The notes under the pieces: model-generated | Database searches by the model: none | The model's input: the letters and a program-made list of their open reading frames with translations, nothing else | Told to the model about the DNA's origin: nothing | Origin: Ryuthela nishihirai | Lineage: Eukaryota; Arthropoda; Arachnida; Araneae; Heptathelidae | Length of the DNA stretch: 64,000 bases | Direction: 5' to 3' | NCBI GenBank assembly: GCA_038380435.1 | Contig: JAWZYU010000005.1 | Span: forward strand, 34,494,001-34,558,000 | Made by a program: the position numbers and the translations under genes | Part shown: positions 47,677 through 58,400 of the stretch, piece by piece | Layout of the letters: the number at the start of each line of letters is the position of its first letter | Numbering within the stretch: the first letter of the stretch is position 1

Positions 47677-47982
47677 GTGTTGCGTTCTACGTGGAAACAC
47701 AGATATCTGACGGCACCAACCCGATGGAGACTAATACGCACAACTCTTGAAGGTTTAGGACGTGTCATTTCAAAAGTCTACATGGGGTGTGTTGAAACCT
47801 ATCATAAAGGGTTGTGCGGAGAACCGTCTCCGGACTTGGGGAAAATATCGAGTCCGAAATCCACGATAAAGAACGCCAGCGAGTTTTCACGATGTAAGAC
47901 AGCGCGCCTAATGCGGGAGCAGCACAGATTCATTCGTCAATTTGATCCCCCGTTTGGAATTTTTTATTTTCGTAGGACTTAA
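47677..47982 (+). CDS. Arm ORF, conserved between elements 1 and 2 (hypothetical)
   Basis: An open frame of about 101 codons. Its core (WKHRYLTAPTRWRLIRTT, VISKVYMGCVETYHKG, HRFIRQFD) is preserved at 55,438-55,115 in element 2. The DNA differs at scattered sites, and one indel of six bases keeps the frame. This suggests, but does not prove, that it once coded. No domain is recognised and the starts differ. In element 2 it would be present twice because it lies in the inverted arm. It could also be a chance ORF in a conserved repeat. Confidence 0.3.
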   Translation: MLRSTWKHRYLTAPTRWRLIRTTLEGLGRVISKVYMGCVETYHKGLCGEPSPDLGKISSPKSTIKNASEFSRCKTARLMREQHRFIRQFDPPFGIFYFRRT

Positions 47983-48862
47983 CCATCCGTCAGTGAAACG
48001 CTGTCCGGGGTGAGGATCCGAACACGGAGTCTATTAGGTCGATCCTATCACTCCTCAACATTTTTCATCACGACGAATAAAATCAGATTTTTTACCCATC
48101 GGCATTTTCTGCGGGACAGTCTTTTAAAAACAGTTACTGTGGATAGATCTAGTAAGCGACAGTCACGGAGTTAAAAGAAATAAGTGTTACTGAAACGGAC
48201 TTAAAATACGTGGGTTATAAAAATTCATATATTAATGTGAAAGGACTATCGGGTTTTGGTGTAAGAAATACATAGAAAAAGCTAGTTCTAAAGAATGCTA
48301 GGTTAATATCTGAAATGTCTGACCCGTTCGACACGCATCTAAGCCACAGCAAATACACGGCATAGTCCCGTGCGTCCTGGAATCCACACAGCGAGGGACG
48401 ATCTGTTTTTTTTTCCGGTGAAACACATCTACAGAAAACTGGTTTTTATTTCGACCATGGAGCGATTTTAATAAAGGTGAGGAATATTTTGACGAGTGTT
48501 TAATTACTAGGGAGTTGATTAAGGGAGTTTGAAAATTTTTCCACTGCAGACGTGTGTTCTAAAAGCAGATTTAACATGTCATCCCTACGAATAATTTAAA
48601 CCATTATTAATTTCACCCTATGGTATTTTCTATGGAAACAGTAAGAGTAAAATGAGTCTCAACTGTAGGATGATTTTTAATAGAGGTAAGGGAATTTTGA
48701 TGAGTGTTTAATTACTAAGGAATTTTGTATCATTCCTTTCTGTACAATTATTCTGAGACCGGTCAATCTTCCATGCAATTATTCTGAGACTTGCATCAGC
48801 CGAGTGAAGGAGGGGGGCCTTAAAATATAGGCATGGTGTTTAAATGGTCAACCAGCGGGTTT

Positions 48863-49245
48863 TTCATAAGGGGGAGGGCTTAAAATATAGGTAGGTCGAC
48901 CGTGGGGTCCGAAAACGAGAAATTAGACTTAAAATAAAGGGGTTTTTGGGAAAATAGTACTTCTCACTGTCAACAGATGGCACCAGGAGGGTTTTTAATA
49001 AGGGGGAGGGCTTAAAATATAGGTAGGTCGACCGTGGGGTCCGAAAACGAGAAATTAGACTTAAAATAAAGGGTTTTTTGGGAAAATAGTACTTCTTACT
49101 GTCAACAGATGGCACCAGGAGGGTTTTTAATAAGGGGGAGGGCTTAAAATATAGGTAGGTCGACCGTGGGGTCCGAAAACGAGAAATTAGACTTAAAATA
49201 AAGGGTTTTTTTGAGAAAATAGTACTTCTCACTGTCAACAGATGG
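48863..49245 (-). repeat. 131-bp satellite, three inverted units (element 1 right arm)
   Basis: Mirror of 41,313-41,845. Two of the three CTCF-like cores carry GGCACC instead of GGCGCC (about 48,975 and 49,107). The one nearest the end (about 49,238) keeps GGCGCC. A 124-codon ORF made of 44-residue repeats is a by-product of the array. Confidence 0.9.
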
Positions 49246-49470
49246 CGCCACTGAGGGGGAAAGGGGGTGAAAGGGTAAGAATTATTAATTATGAATTATT
49301 AATTAAATATTAATTAGTTATTAATTGAATATTAATTAAATATTATTAGTTATTAATTGAATATTATTTAAATATTAATTGGATATTAATTAGTTATTAA
49401 TTGGATATTAATTAGGGGGAAAGCACTGTGCAAAGGGGGGTCGGTATAATGTGATGATACTACTCACATG

Positions 49471-50946
49471 GCTGAACTGTGTTGGAATTAATGATGGTAT
49501 TAATCAGATGCCATGGTTTTCTGGTTCGTAGTATGGAAATGTTTATTCCCTAAATAAATTCCGATGATAATTACTAATCAGACCTAAATTAATTAATAAT
49601 TAAGAGTGTAAATCCCATTTTGGAAAAAATAATGTTTCCAATTTCTTGTTCGTAGATTGGAAATGTTTATTCCCAAGAAATAATTTTTCCCAAAATAAAT
49701 TCCGATGATAATTACTATTCAGAGCTAAGAGTGTAATCGTCTCACCCTCCACAACCCTATTGGCACTCTCTTTAGTAACCTTTAGAGTGAGTCCATACAG
49801 AAACGATTTAAATTGAAAACATCAGTTGTCACATTGAATTAAATACACAAAAAACAAAAACAACTCAACACAAAAGAATGCGAAAATTTTCTAATAATCC
49901 AGTTAATCCGTATATTCCTATTTTCACTGCACTAAAGGTAAGTTCTGTAAATCGCTTTCTACCGACAATTTCCCGCTAATTCAACACGAAGAAAATATAT
50001 TTTCCCTACGTTTCGTTTGCTTGGATCGTTGCTGACGTCAGCGCTCCCTGCACAGCATTGTTGCACAGCATTGTTGATGTCAGCACGCTCACTCATAGCC
50101 CATGGCTCTGTTTCTACCGAAACTATCGAGATTTTTATTTCCTTTACGACAGATTTTGCTGACCTATGGCTCCCGTAATACATGACTGAATGGCCAAAAT
50201 TTCCTACATGGCTTCCTCTCCCCCGTGTGCCCTGGTGATTGGTTAAATAATTAGGTTCCTACTTGGCCCGTGGCTTCTTTTAGCATAGTATTGTGGCTGC
50301 CAGGATCTCAATTTTAATCTGTGTATTTTGTTCTTTACTGCATTAAAGGTTTGTTTTGTGAGTTCTGCTCTCCCCCGACATTTTAGCACAGAATCAACAC
50401 GAAAAATTGCCCGCCGTTGTTCAGGTCGCTTCTGACGTCACTGCGCACTTTCGTAACCCGTGGCTTCGTCTCAAACTATCGAGATTTTTATTTCGATAAA
50501 TTCTCTGTATTTACCAATATACTTGACCGAACGGTACCAAATTTAGTAGACGGGTGCCCCCTGTTTGACCCCGTGGTGGGTTAAAAAATCAGGTCCTTTG
50601 CTGCAATGGGACGCCTTAAAATAAAATTAATTTTGGAAATGTGAGGAATCTGGCAATGGCAGCAAATTTAAATGTTATTATGACACTTACGTTCATAGTT
50701 AGGGAGCTGTAAATGGCAACAATAAATTAGACAGCGATTACCGTTTCTCGCAGGAATAGCATGGTAAATATTTTTATTTTTAGCAAGCTCCCTTTTTGAA
50801 ATTTCGACGAAATTTTTCACTGTAATCCGGACCAGACCCATTAACATTCGCTGAAAATTTGAAACGTCTACCATGATTTCCCAATAAGTTATAACTGCCA
50901 CAGACACACAGACGCACACACAAACACCTTCTCTTATTATTATAGA
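49471..50946. other. Diverged direct repeats with a Helitron-like edge
   Basis: Two unlike-aged duplications are visible: 49,517-49,580 with 49,643-49,728 ('tggaaatgtttattccc', 'aaattccgatgataattact'), and about 49,915-50,310 with 50,330-50,630 (shared 'actatcgagatttttattt', 'tgacgtca', 'attaaaggt'). The right end, on the minus strand, begins TCTATAATAATAAGAGAAGG followed by a GT-rich run, a form often seen at Helitron 5' ends. No Rep/helicase is encoded. Confidence 0.35.
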
Positions 50947-51680
50947 TTTAAGATGAATCTGCTTCGCACATCTACGTTGTTGTAAAGGGAGGCAAAAAAG
51001 TATGGCTTTTCCACACAGTGCTCGACATTAATATCTCAATTTGATGCAAAATTTGGCGGCTGTCAATTTTAAATGCGTCAGTTTCAGTGTTTCATCGTTA
51101 GTAAACTGTGATAATTCTGTTCTGTCCAATGATTGAAAATTATCAATATCACAGACCATGCAACTTTAAAAAAAAACGGGTTCTTAAATTTTTTCAACTT
51201 AATGTAAAATATAAATAAATTACCCCTGAAGCACCCTCTCACGACAGGAGATTATCAGTATAATAAGTCTCAAAATTTCAAACTTAAAATTGAATGTGCT
51301 GCGCCCTTTCCAAAGATTTTGCTACCCAACTTTTAAATCCGAAATAGATATTTTCAATGATTAAATTTCAGTTGAAGTAAAAGCCAATGCACATCGTGGT
51401 GTAAAGCAGCTAAAACGTTTCAGAAATAAAAGTGGTAATTGACTGTTTAATCAATGTGGAGAAATTCCTCTTTTTTTTACCGGTACTTTTTGCTCTTTAT
51501 CCATTTTTCCACAGAGCATTAAAATTTATATGCTTATGGGAAAATTGTCTGACACCTGCGATCATTGTGTTGCCGAAAAATGTGACCATTCATGCAAAAA
51601 ATAAGATATGCGAACCTGAACTCGCACTTCTGCTGCCAGTATCGTTCAGCTTTGAGATTTATCTCCGCTAGCCTATATCC
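50947..51680. other. Unassigned DNA
   Basis: No gene. 51,215-51,262 ('aaattacccctgaagcaccctctcacgac..') resembles the end of a SINE family 2 body on the minus strand. Otherwise nothing recognised. Confidence 0.35.
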
Positions 51681-51691
51681 TGCCACCGGTG

Positions 51692-51988
51692 GGATTCGCA
51701 AAACTCCCCGCCCTGCTCACGGTCAGTTGGGGACACCGATGGCTTGGAAAGACCGCCGTCCGTCGGATGGGACGTTAATCCATGGTTAATCCAGGTGGGC
51801 CATACCCTGCACACGTTAAAGAACATGCTGGATGGCCTTGACGGGAGGCTACCATCTGTCTCCCAACAGCTGTTCCAGTGGGTCCCCTCCCCCAACCTTC
51901 TCTGAACCTTTGGGGTCCATGTGACCTGGCCATTTAGTCCATGGTGTGCAAAAAAGTGCCGCTCAGAGGTAAAACAACCAACCAACAA
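51692..51988 (+). mobile_element. SINE family 1, 5'-truncated
   Basis: This copy starts in the body, ends AACCAACCAACAA and has a 10-bp duplication GCCACCGGTG at 51,682-51,691 and 51,989-51,998. It lies inside an older SINE 1 copy whose 5' part ('ctttgagatttatctccgct') is at 51,650-51,670 and whose remainder follows at 52,000. Confidence 0.85.
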
Positions 51989-51999
51989 GCCACCGGTGA

Positions 52000-52405
52000 G
52001 AAATGGGACACCGATGGGCTAGGAATGGCCGCCGTCCTTCGGATGAGACGTAAACCGTGCCTTAGTGTGCAGAAAATCATATACTGTGCGCGTTTAAGAA
52101 CACCGTGGATGATCTTGAAGGAATTTTTATATCTGTATCCTAACATTAGTTATGAAATGGACACCGATGGGCTAGGAATGGCCGCCGTCCTTCGGATGAG
52201 ACGTAAACCGTGCCTTAGTGTGCAGAAAATCATATACTGTGCGCGTTTAAGAACACCGTGGATGATCTTGAAGGAATTTTTATATCTGTATCCTAACATT
52301 AGTGTAGTGAGTTCCTTTCCCCAAGCTAATTCCGAGCTTTGGGGTCCTTGTGACCTGACCATCTAATCCATCGTGTGCCCAAGAGTGTCGTTAAGAGGTA
52401 AAACA
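52000..52405 (+). mobile_element. Old SINE 1 copy with an internal 150-bp tandem duplication
   Basis: 52,000-52,150 and 52,153-52,304 are near-identical ('gacaccgatgggctaggaatggccgcc' to 'cctaacattagt'). The SINE ends 'gaggtaaaacaactcgacc'. The duplication is younger than the SINE because both halves share its private mutations. Confidence 0.8.
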
Positions 52406-53089
52406 ACTCGACCGAAGAAACCTGGGTTCGAATACCACTTCCTTTTCTGAATCTTTTTCAATCCTCCTAGATTGCACATACCTCCCCCCTCATTCATTTG
52501 GCGACCTCCCACTCTGACCATAATTTATATAACTCCCATGTCATTTTGAACGACTGGCGATAACTTTCGGGCTGTGCGGTGTGTGTGTGTTTATGTGGGG
52601 TCCATAATTTTGGGTCCCTAAATGCAATTCAAGAATATGAAAAAATAAGAAATATGCAATATATAACAGAGAGGGAAAAAATGTAAAACCTTAAAGTAAA
52701 AAAAAAAGTTTTTTTAATTTTGCATTTTTAAAATTAAATTACCCCTCAAGCAGCTGCTTGTTCAGTATAATGGACCATAGGTTTCAGCAGAAGGACAGCA
52801 CACCAAAGAAACATATATGCATATAATTAAAACTAGGCTAGATAAAAATAAAAGCAACTAAATATTAAAGTCAGTTATTAGTATGCTATTTCTCTCTCTG
52901 TTATTTTGCTACCAAGGTCATATTAGGATGGAAGGAATTTCATCAAAACCCTTTAATCTGTGATTGAAGACGAGAACAGGGAAAGAGTAAGAGTGCGGTG
53001 CACCATCTAACTCTTCTATATAAACAATTATGAGGAAAATAAATAAGAATTATTATATACGTATGATTATGTGGAAGATGTCTCCCACT
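52406..53089. other. Unassigned AT-rich DNA
   Basis: A SINE family 2 scrap ('accccctcaagcagctgcttg'-like, 52,740-52,800) is the only recognisable item. Confidence 0.4.
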
Positions 53090-53102
53090 TCGAAGAAAAT
53101 CT

Positions 53103-53484
53103 GGGGCGGGGGTGACTCAGTCGGTAGCGCGCCAGGCTCGTAATCTGTAGTTCCCAGGTTCGAGTCCCAGCTGGGTCAGCGTTGAGATTTATCTCCGCAA
53201 AATTCCCCGCCCTGCCCACGGTCAGTAGGGGACACCGATTGGCTTGGAAAGGCCGCCGTCCGTTGGATGGGACGTTAAGCCGTGGCCCCGTGTGCGGGAG
53301 AGCCATACCCTGTGCACGTTAAAGAACACAATGGATGGCCTTGACGGGAGGCTACCATCTGTCTCCCAACAGCTGTTCCAGTGGGCCCCAACCTTCTCTG
53401 AGCCTTCGGGGTCCATGTGACCTGGCCATTCAGCCCATGGTGTGCAAAAAAGTGCCGCTCAGAGGCAAAACAACCCAATCCAAC
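53103..53484 (+). mobile_element. SINE family 1, full-length
   Basis: Head to tail complete, with a perfect 13-bp duplication CGAAGAAAATCTG (53,090-53,102 and 53,485-53,497). It has one small internal deletion around 53,385. Confidence 0.92.
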
Positions 53485-53689
53485 CGAAGAAAATCTGCTG
53501 AGTGCGTCTATGAAAAGAGCTTAATGGCATATGGACTTTAGCAAGAGACATGGTAACACTGTGGAAAGGGAGTTATGCTGATTAATTTATAATACATATA
53601 ATTCATCATAGCTTTAGTTATTCAAAGAAATGCCATAAGCCATCTTACCACAGTTCTTAAATTTATTGGTTAAGAATGATGGGATTGTA

Positions 53690-53776
53690 CAGTCGCTCAA
53701 AAAATGGTTGATTACAGAATTCAGAAAAATTATCTGGCAACGATTGTTTTAGAAATTAGTGATCTGACAACTGTGT
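53690..53776 (+). mobile_element. Left half of a Tc1/mariner MITE, cut by element 2
   Basis: It starts after TA (53,688-53,689) with CAGTCGCTCAAAAAA and follows the 23,054 and 32,321 copies to 'gatctgacaac'. It stops near the centre of the palindrome exactly where element 2 begins (53,777). The missing half should lie beyond the right end of element 2, outside the window. Confidence 0.85.
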
Positions 53777-53824
53777 AGTAGTTTATTCACAACCGGGGAA
53801 TCCCCCTTTGCACAGTGCTTTCCC

Positions 53825-53990
53825 CCCTATGACGTCATCGACCACGCCCCCTATGACATCATCGACCACGCCCCCTATGACGTAACAGGCCACACCCCCC
53901 TATGGCGTAACAGGCCACGCCCCTATGACGTAACATTACGTAACATGACGTAATCATTACATAATCATTACGTAACAGGCCACGCCCCTT
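53825..53990 (+). promoter_or_regulatory. Subterminal CRE- and GC-box-like tandem repeats
   Basis: Units of 'ctatgacgtcatcgaccacgc' type repeat five or more times close to the terminus. They contain TGACGTCA or TGACGTAA (CREB/ATF-type) alternating with CCACGCCCC (GC/KLF-type). They may bind host factors or serve as transposase or replication sites. Element 1 has an AT-rich array in the same place, so the array is replaceable. Confidence 0.5.
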
Positions 53991-54056
53991 TATTAATAAT
54001 TAATGAATCCTCCCCCTTTATTAAACCCCCCTTTCACCCCCCTTTTCCCCCTCAGT

Positions 54057-54310
54057 GGCGCCATCTGTTGACAGTGAGAAGTACTATTTTCCCAAAAACC
54101 CTTTATTTTCACTCTAATTTCTCGTTTTCGGACCCCCCGGTCGACCTACCTATATTTTAAGCCCTCCCCCTTATTAAAAACCCTCCTGGCGCCATCTGTT
54201 GACAGTGAGAAGTACTATTTTCCCAAAAAACCCTTTATTTTAAGTCTAATTTCTCGTTTTCGGACCCCACGGTCGACCTACCTATATTTTAAGCCCTCCC
54301 CCTTATGAAA
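54057..54310 (+). repeat. 131-bp satellite, two units (element 2 left arm)
   Basis: Units start at about 54,057 and 54,188 with GGCGCCATCTGTTGACAGTG. They are nearly identical to the element 1 units at 41,443-41,840, so the two elements share a recent common ancestor or exchange sequence. Confidence 0.9.
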
Positions 54311-55114
54311 AACCCTCTGGTTGACCATTTTAAGGCCCCACTCGGCTGATGCAAGTCTCAGAATAATTGCATGGAACGATTGACTGGTCTTAGAATAATT
54401 GTACAGAAAGGAATGATACAAAATTCCCTTACCTCTATTAAAAATCATCCTACAGTTGAAACTCATTTTACTCTTACTGTTTCCATAGAAAATACCATAG
54501 GGTGAAATTAATAATGGTTTAAATTATTCGTAGGGATGACATGTTAAATCTGCTTTTAGAACACACGTCTGCAGCGGAAAAATTTTCAAACTCCGTTAAT
54601 CAACTCCCTAGTAATTAAACACTCGTCAAAATATTCCTCACCTTTATTAAAATCACTCCACGGTCGAAATAAAAAGCAGTTTTCTGTAAATGTGTTTCAC
54701 CGGAAAAAAAAAAAAATCGTCCCTCGCTCTGTGGATTCCAGGACTATGCCGTGTACTTGCTGTGGCTTAGATGCGTGTCGAACGGGTGGGACATTTCAGA
54801 TTATTTATAACCTAGCATTCTTTATAACTAGCTTTTTCTATGTATTTCTTACACCAAAACCCGATAGTCCTTTCACATTAATATATGTATTTTAAGTCCG
54901 TTTCAGTAACACTTATTTCTTTTAACTCCGTGACTGTCGCTTACTAGATCTATCCACAGTAACTGTTTTTAAAAGACTGTCCCGCAGAAAATGCCGATGA
55001 GTAAAAAATCTGATTTTATTCGTCGTGACGAAAAATATTGAGGAGTGATAGGATCGACCAAATAGACTCTGTGTTCGGATCCTCACCCCTGGACAACGTT
55101 TCACTGACAGATGG

Positions 55115-55438
55115 TTAAGTCCTACGAAAATAAAAAATTCCAAACGTGGGATCAAATTGACGAATGAATCTGTGCTGCTTCAGGAGCGCTGTCTTACATC
55201 GTGAAAACTCACGGGCACTCTTTATCGTGGATTTCGGACTCGATATTTTCCCCAAGTCCGGAGACGGTTCTCTGCACAACCCTTTATGATAGGTTTCAAC
55301 GCACCCCATGTAGACTTTTGAAATGACACGTCCTAAACCTTCAAGAGTTGTGCGTATTAGTCTCCATCGGGTTGGTGCCGTCAGATATCTGTGTTTCCAC
55401 GCAGTAACGCAACACCGAAGAAAAATCGTCTCTCCCAT
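55115..55438 (-). CDS. Arm ORF, counterpart of 47,677-47,982 (hypothetical)
   Basis: A 107-codon frame with the same core as the element 1 copy (residues about 15-70 nearly identical). In-frame loss of two codons separates RCKTALLKQHRF from RCKTARLMREQHRF. A second decayed copy of its C-terminal DNA lies at about 56,735-56,830 in the next module. No domain or function is recognised. Coding status is uncertain. Confidence 0.3.
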   Translation of the reverse strand: MGETIFLRCCVTAWKHRYLTAPTRWRLIRTTLEGLGRVISKVYMGCVETYHKGLCREPSPDLGKISSPKSTIKSAREFSRCKTALLKQHRFIRQFDPTFGIFYFRRT

Positions 55439-58400
55439 CGTTTGCGTGCGAGCGTATGTCTCATCACGCTGATGAAATCGGGTAAAAAATAACTTTTTGT
55501 ACGAGGTAGAATGTTATAGAAAGTAAGAATGCTAAAAAACTTTCATCATGAATGCATATTAACGGAGTAGGGGAACATTAGTTTAAAACTTCGACTATAA
55601 AAATAATACATTGCTTCACGCACCCTCTCAACTTACCTCCACTAATCCACTGAAAAAATATATGCAACGGGGCTGATAGCCAAAATTTAGCAAACGAAAC
55701 CGCTTAACTGACATGTATGCTCTGATCGCGCCTACTGCTTACAAGAGAGACGACCTTCTAACCCGTTTCGACAACTTGTACACTCATCCCCATGTGATCT
55801 GGTGAACCATAGCAACAAGTGGGGTGGTGTGCAAAGGTCAACGGTGGAATGCTGCGTCTTTGAGAAGAGTGGCGGGTCCGTCCGAAAACCTAATGGGAAA
55901 GTTAAATAATTACTGTTTCCTCTCGAAATACAGAAGGAATTCTTCTGCTGATAGACGCACTTAAAAATAGGAATCTATGAAATTCAAAGGGAGATTGTTG
56001 TTTTTTCCATATTATCGGGATTAATACCGATTCTCTGCCGATGTCCTTTAGGTTATGAAATATAACTGGAACCTTATTAGATCACTTAAAATTGAGTTGA
56101 CACACCTTATGACCGACTCCTCGGAGAAGTGCTAAATCTATGTGGCAGAATGCTAAAAATAGAATTCATACGTTTCCGTAAAAAACTTTAGTTCCAATAT
56201 GAGTTAAAAGGTTATGGTTCGACTCAGGAAAAATAGGATTCGACCTCGGACATTAGAAAAGATGTGCACCGTATAATTCCGTGGAAAAATACGAAAATCT
56301 TTAGCAATATCCCAGGCGTCTTTTGTTAGGCGATAGTATTAACATCCTTATACGTTCTCACTTCAAGCTTGCTTTCTCTATCATAACCCTCGATGCTTGC
56401 GAAAATTATCAAAGATGAACAGAGGTCTGAATGTACAATCTTCGGAGTTCATTTTACTGTAGATGTCTAATTCTGGCAGGATCCCTCTCCACTTTTAAAA
56501 TTTAGATCTTACACCGACAGTCTTTTCATGTACGTATTTTTTATAACCAACACTTATTTCTTTTAGCCCTAGCGATTACTGGTTGTTTCATTTTTTACTA
56601 GAAGAAACCCTACCCCGCAGTAACAGCTCCGCAGAAAATAAAAAATGTCGATGGGTAAAAGAAAACAAAAAAATCTGATGTCATGATGAAAAATATTGAG
56701 GACCCCGGACAACTTTTCACTGACAAACGGTTAAGCCCTACGAAATTATTCCAAACGGGGAAGCACAGACTTTTATTGACGAATGAATCTTGGATCTGTA
56801 CTGCTTCAGGAGCGCTGCCTTTACATTGTGAAAACCCGCTCACACCCTTGATCCGTGTTTAAGTACTCGAAATTTTTAAAGTCCAGAGGCGGCCCCCACC
56901 ATTCCCAATTTACTAGTGAAAAAAATATTTTTTGTACGAGGTAGAAAGTAAGAATGTTAAAAGTACGTTGCGTAAAAACTTTAGTTCCATCGCTAATACA
57001 CGTTGATGAGGGTAGGGGGACATTACTTTTAGCAAATACTTCAACTATAAAAAAATAAGTCTCACTTGAGCGCATCGCTCCCAACTTGTCTACGCTAATC
57101 CGCTGAAATTTTATTTGCAACGGGAGTGATAGACGAAAATACTTCTTCCCTATGTGCTCTGACCAGCGCCTGAAATGTTCGCCCCCCCACCCTACTGCTT
57201 CAACCCTCGTTTCGACACTCCCGCTCTATGTGATCTGCACGACGCACTGATAACGTAAAAAGGCCACTGGAGGAGCGGTGGTCAGCCCCTGTTGAATGCT
57301 ATCTTTTTTTTTTATTTCCAGCCGCAATAATACACCGTTTCTGTGGAACACTGGTGACTTCGCCGCAAAGGGTGATCCACACTAAAAAACAAATCCCATA
57401 GACAATAAAGAACTAAAAAAGTCATTAAAACAGTGAATGGACTTATGTACAGAGATTGACAACGGTAATATAGACAGGAACCCATCGCTCACTATCATAG
57501 CCCCCGAGAAATTATCAAATCTGTAAAGGTCTGGCCACACAATCTTCTGAGTTAATTCTGGACGGATCACAATGACTTTTTCTCACATTCGTTAATCAAA
57601 GTGTCTACGCATCAGACTTGTCATTACCCCGACAAACTATCCATAGATTGAGTAAGCATTTAGAATGAAAAATTCAGTTTGCTTCAGTGTCACAGCTTTA
57701 ATTTTCAGATGCACTCCACAGATTCGTAAAACACTCATTAGGTATGCGTTCACAAGAGAGTTCACCACGGATTCATCTTCCCTATCTTTCTAATAAATCA
57801 TACGCCCAAAGTAGATAATTATATTACGAAAATAAAATCGATTTTAAGTGATTCCGTATTCGTAATTTATTAATGCTAAAGAATCACGACGAAAATCTCA
57901 CAATAGTCTACCCAATACTTTACCATAGCCGATACAATCACAAGTTACGATAGTCAGCATCTGCTCCCATAGACCAGGGACGGGTGAATAGCGACCCGTG
58001 GGTCGCATTCGGCCCGCTAAGAGTTTTTTTGTTCTCCGCCAAGACAGAAAAATCCTCCCCGAGCGCGACCGAAGATTCGTCTCGTATTTTCCATTAGGAC
58101 GGCCACGTCAATATGCATACGAAGTGTATGAAAACAATTGTCCGCTCCAGCCATAGACAGTAGGTTAGTTACTTCTAACAAAGTCAAGGTTTGAGATCCA
58201 TAGTAAGACACGAATGTTACCGAACGCCTATGTCGTGTGAATGATAACTGTTAAGACAGCTAGTTGCATATTTTTTTAAAGATATGTCGAATGCACTTTT
58301 ACATGAACGAAACTTCCATTTCCTAAAGTGTGAGGGGGAAAGCGTGAACAGTCAATGCTGACTGCATGAAATATGACTCGAACGAAAGACAATCTGAACA

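Larger units (their letters stand above)
41099..49464. mobile_element. Large TIR element 1 (8.4 kb), rearranged relative of element 2
   Basis: Termini AGTAGTATCATCA (41,099) and TGATGATACTACT (ending 49,464) are inverted and both continue through 'ctttgcacagtgct' and 'ccccctaattaatat'. A 6-bp direct repeat CACATG flanks them (41,093-41,098 and 49,465-49,470). The left arm (41,099 to about 42,625) matches the right arm in reverse, but lacks about 1.9 kb present at 46,760-48,700. Everything from about 42,720 to 49,464 has the order of a right arm of element 2. The central gene-bearing segment is absent. 5'-AG ends and a 6-bp target duplication are Polinton/Maverick traits, but no Polinton protein is encoded. 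Confidence 0.8.

Noticed and set aside
48864..49238. A 124-codon ORF of three 44-residue repeats (minus strand)
   Set aside because: It is a translation of the 131-bp satellite, whose unit length is close to a multiple of three. The same array is present non-coding in two other places.
58017..58211. 64-codon ORF repeated in both arms (also 63,415-63,609)
   Set aside because: Identity of the two copies only reflects arm identity. The related sequence in element 1 (44,894-45,118) carries frame-changing differences at its end and there is no domain.
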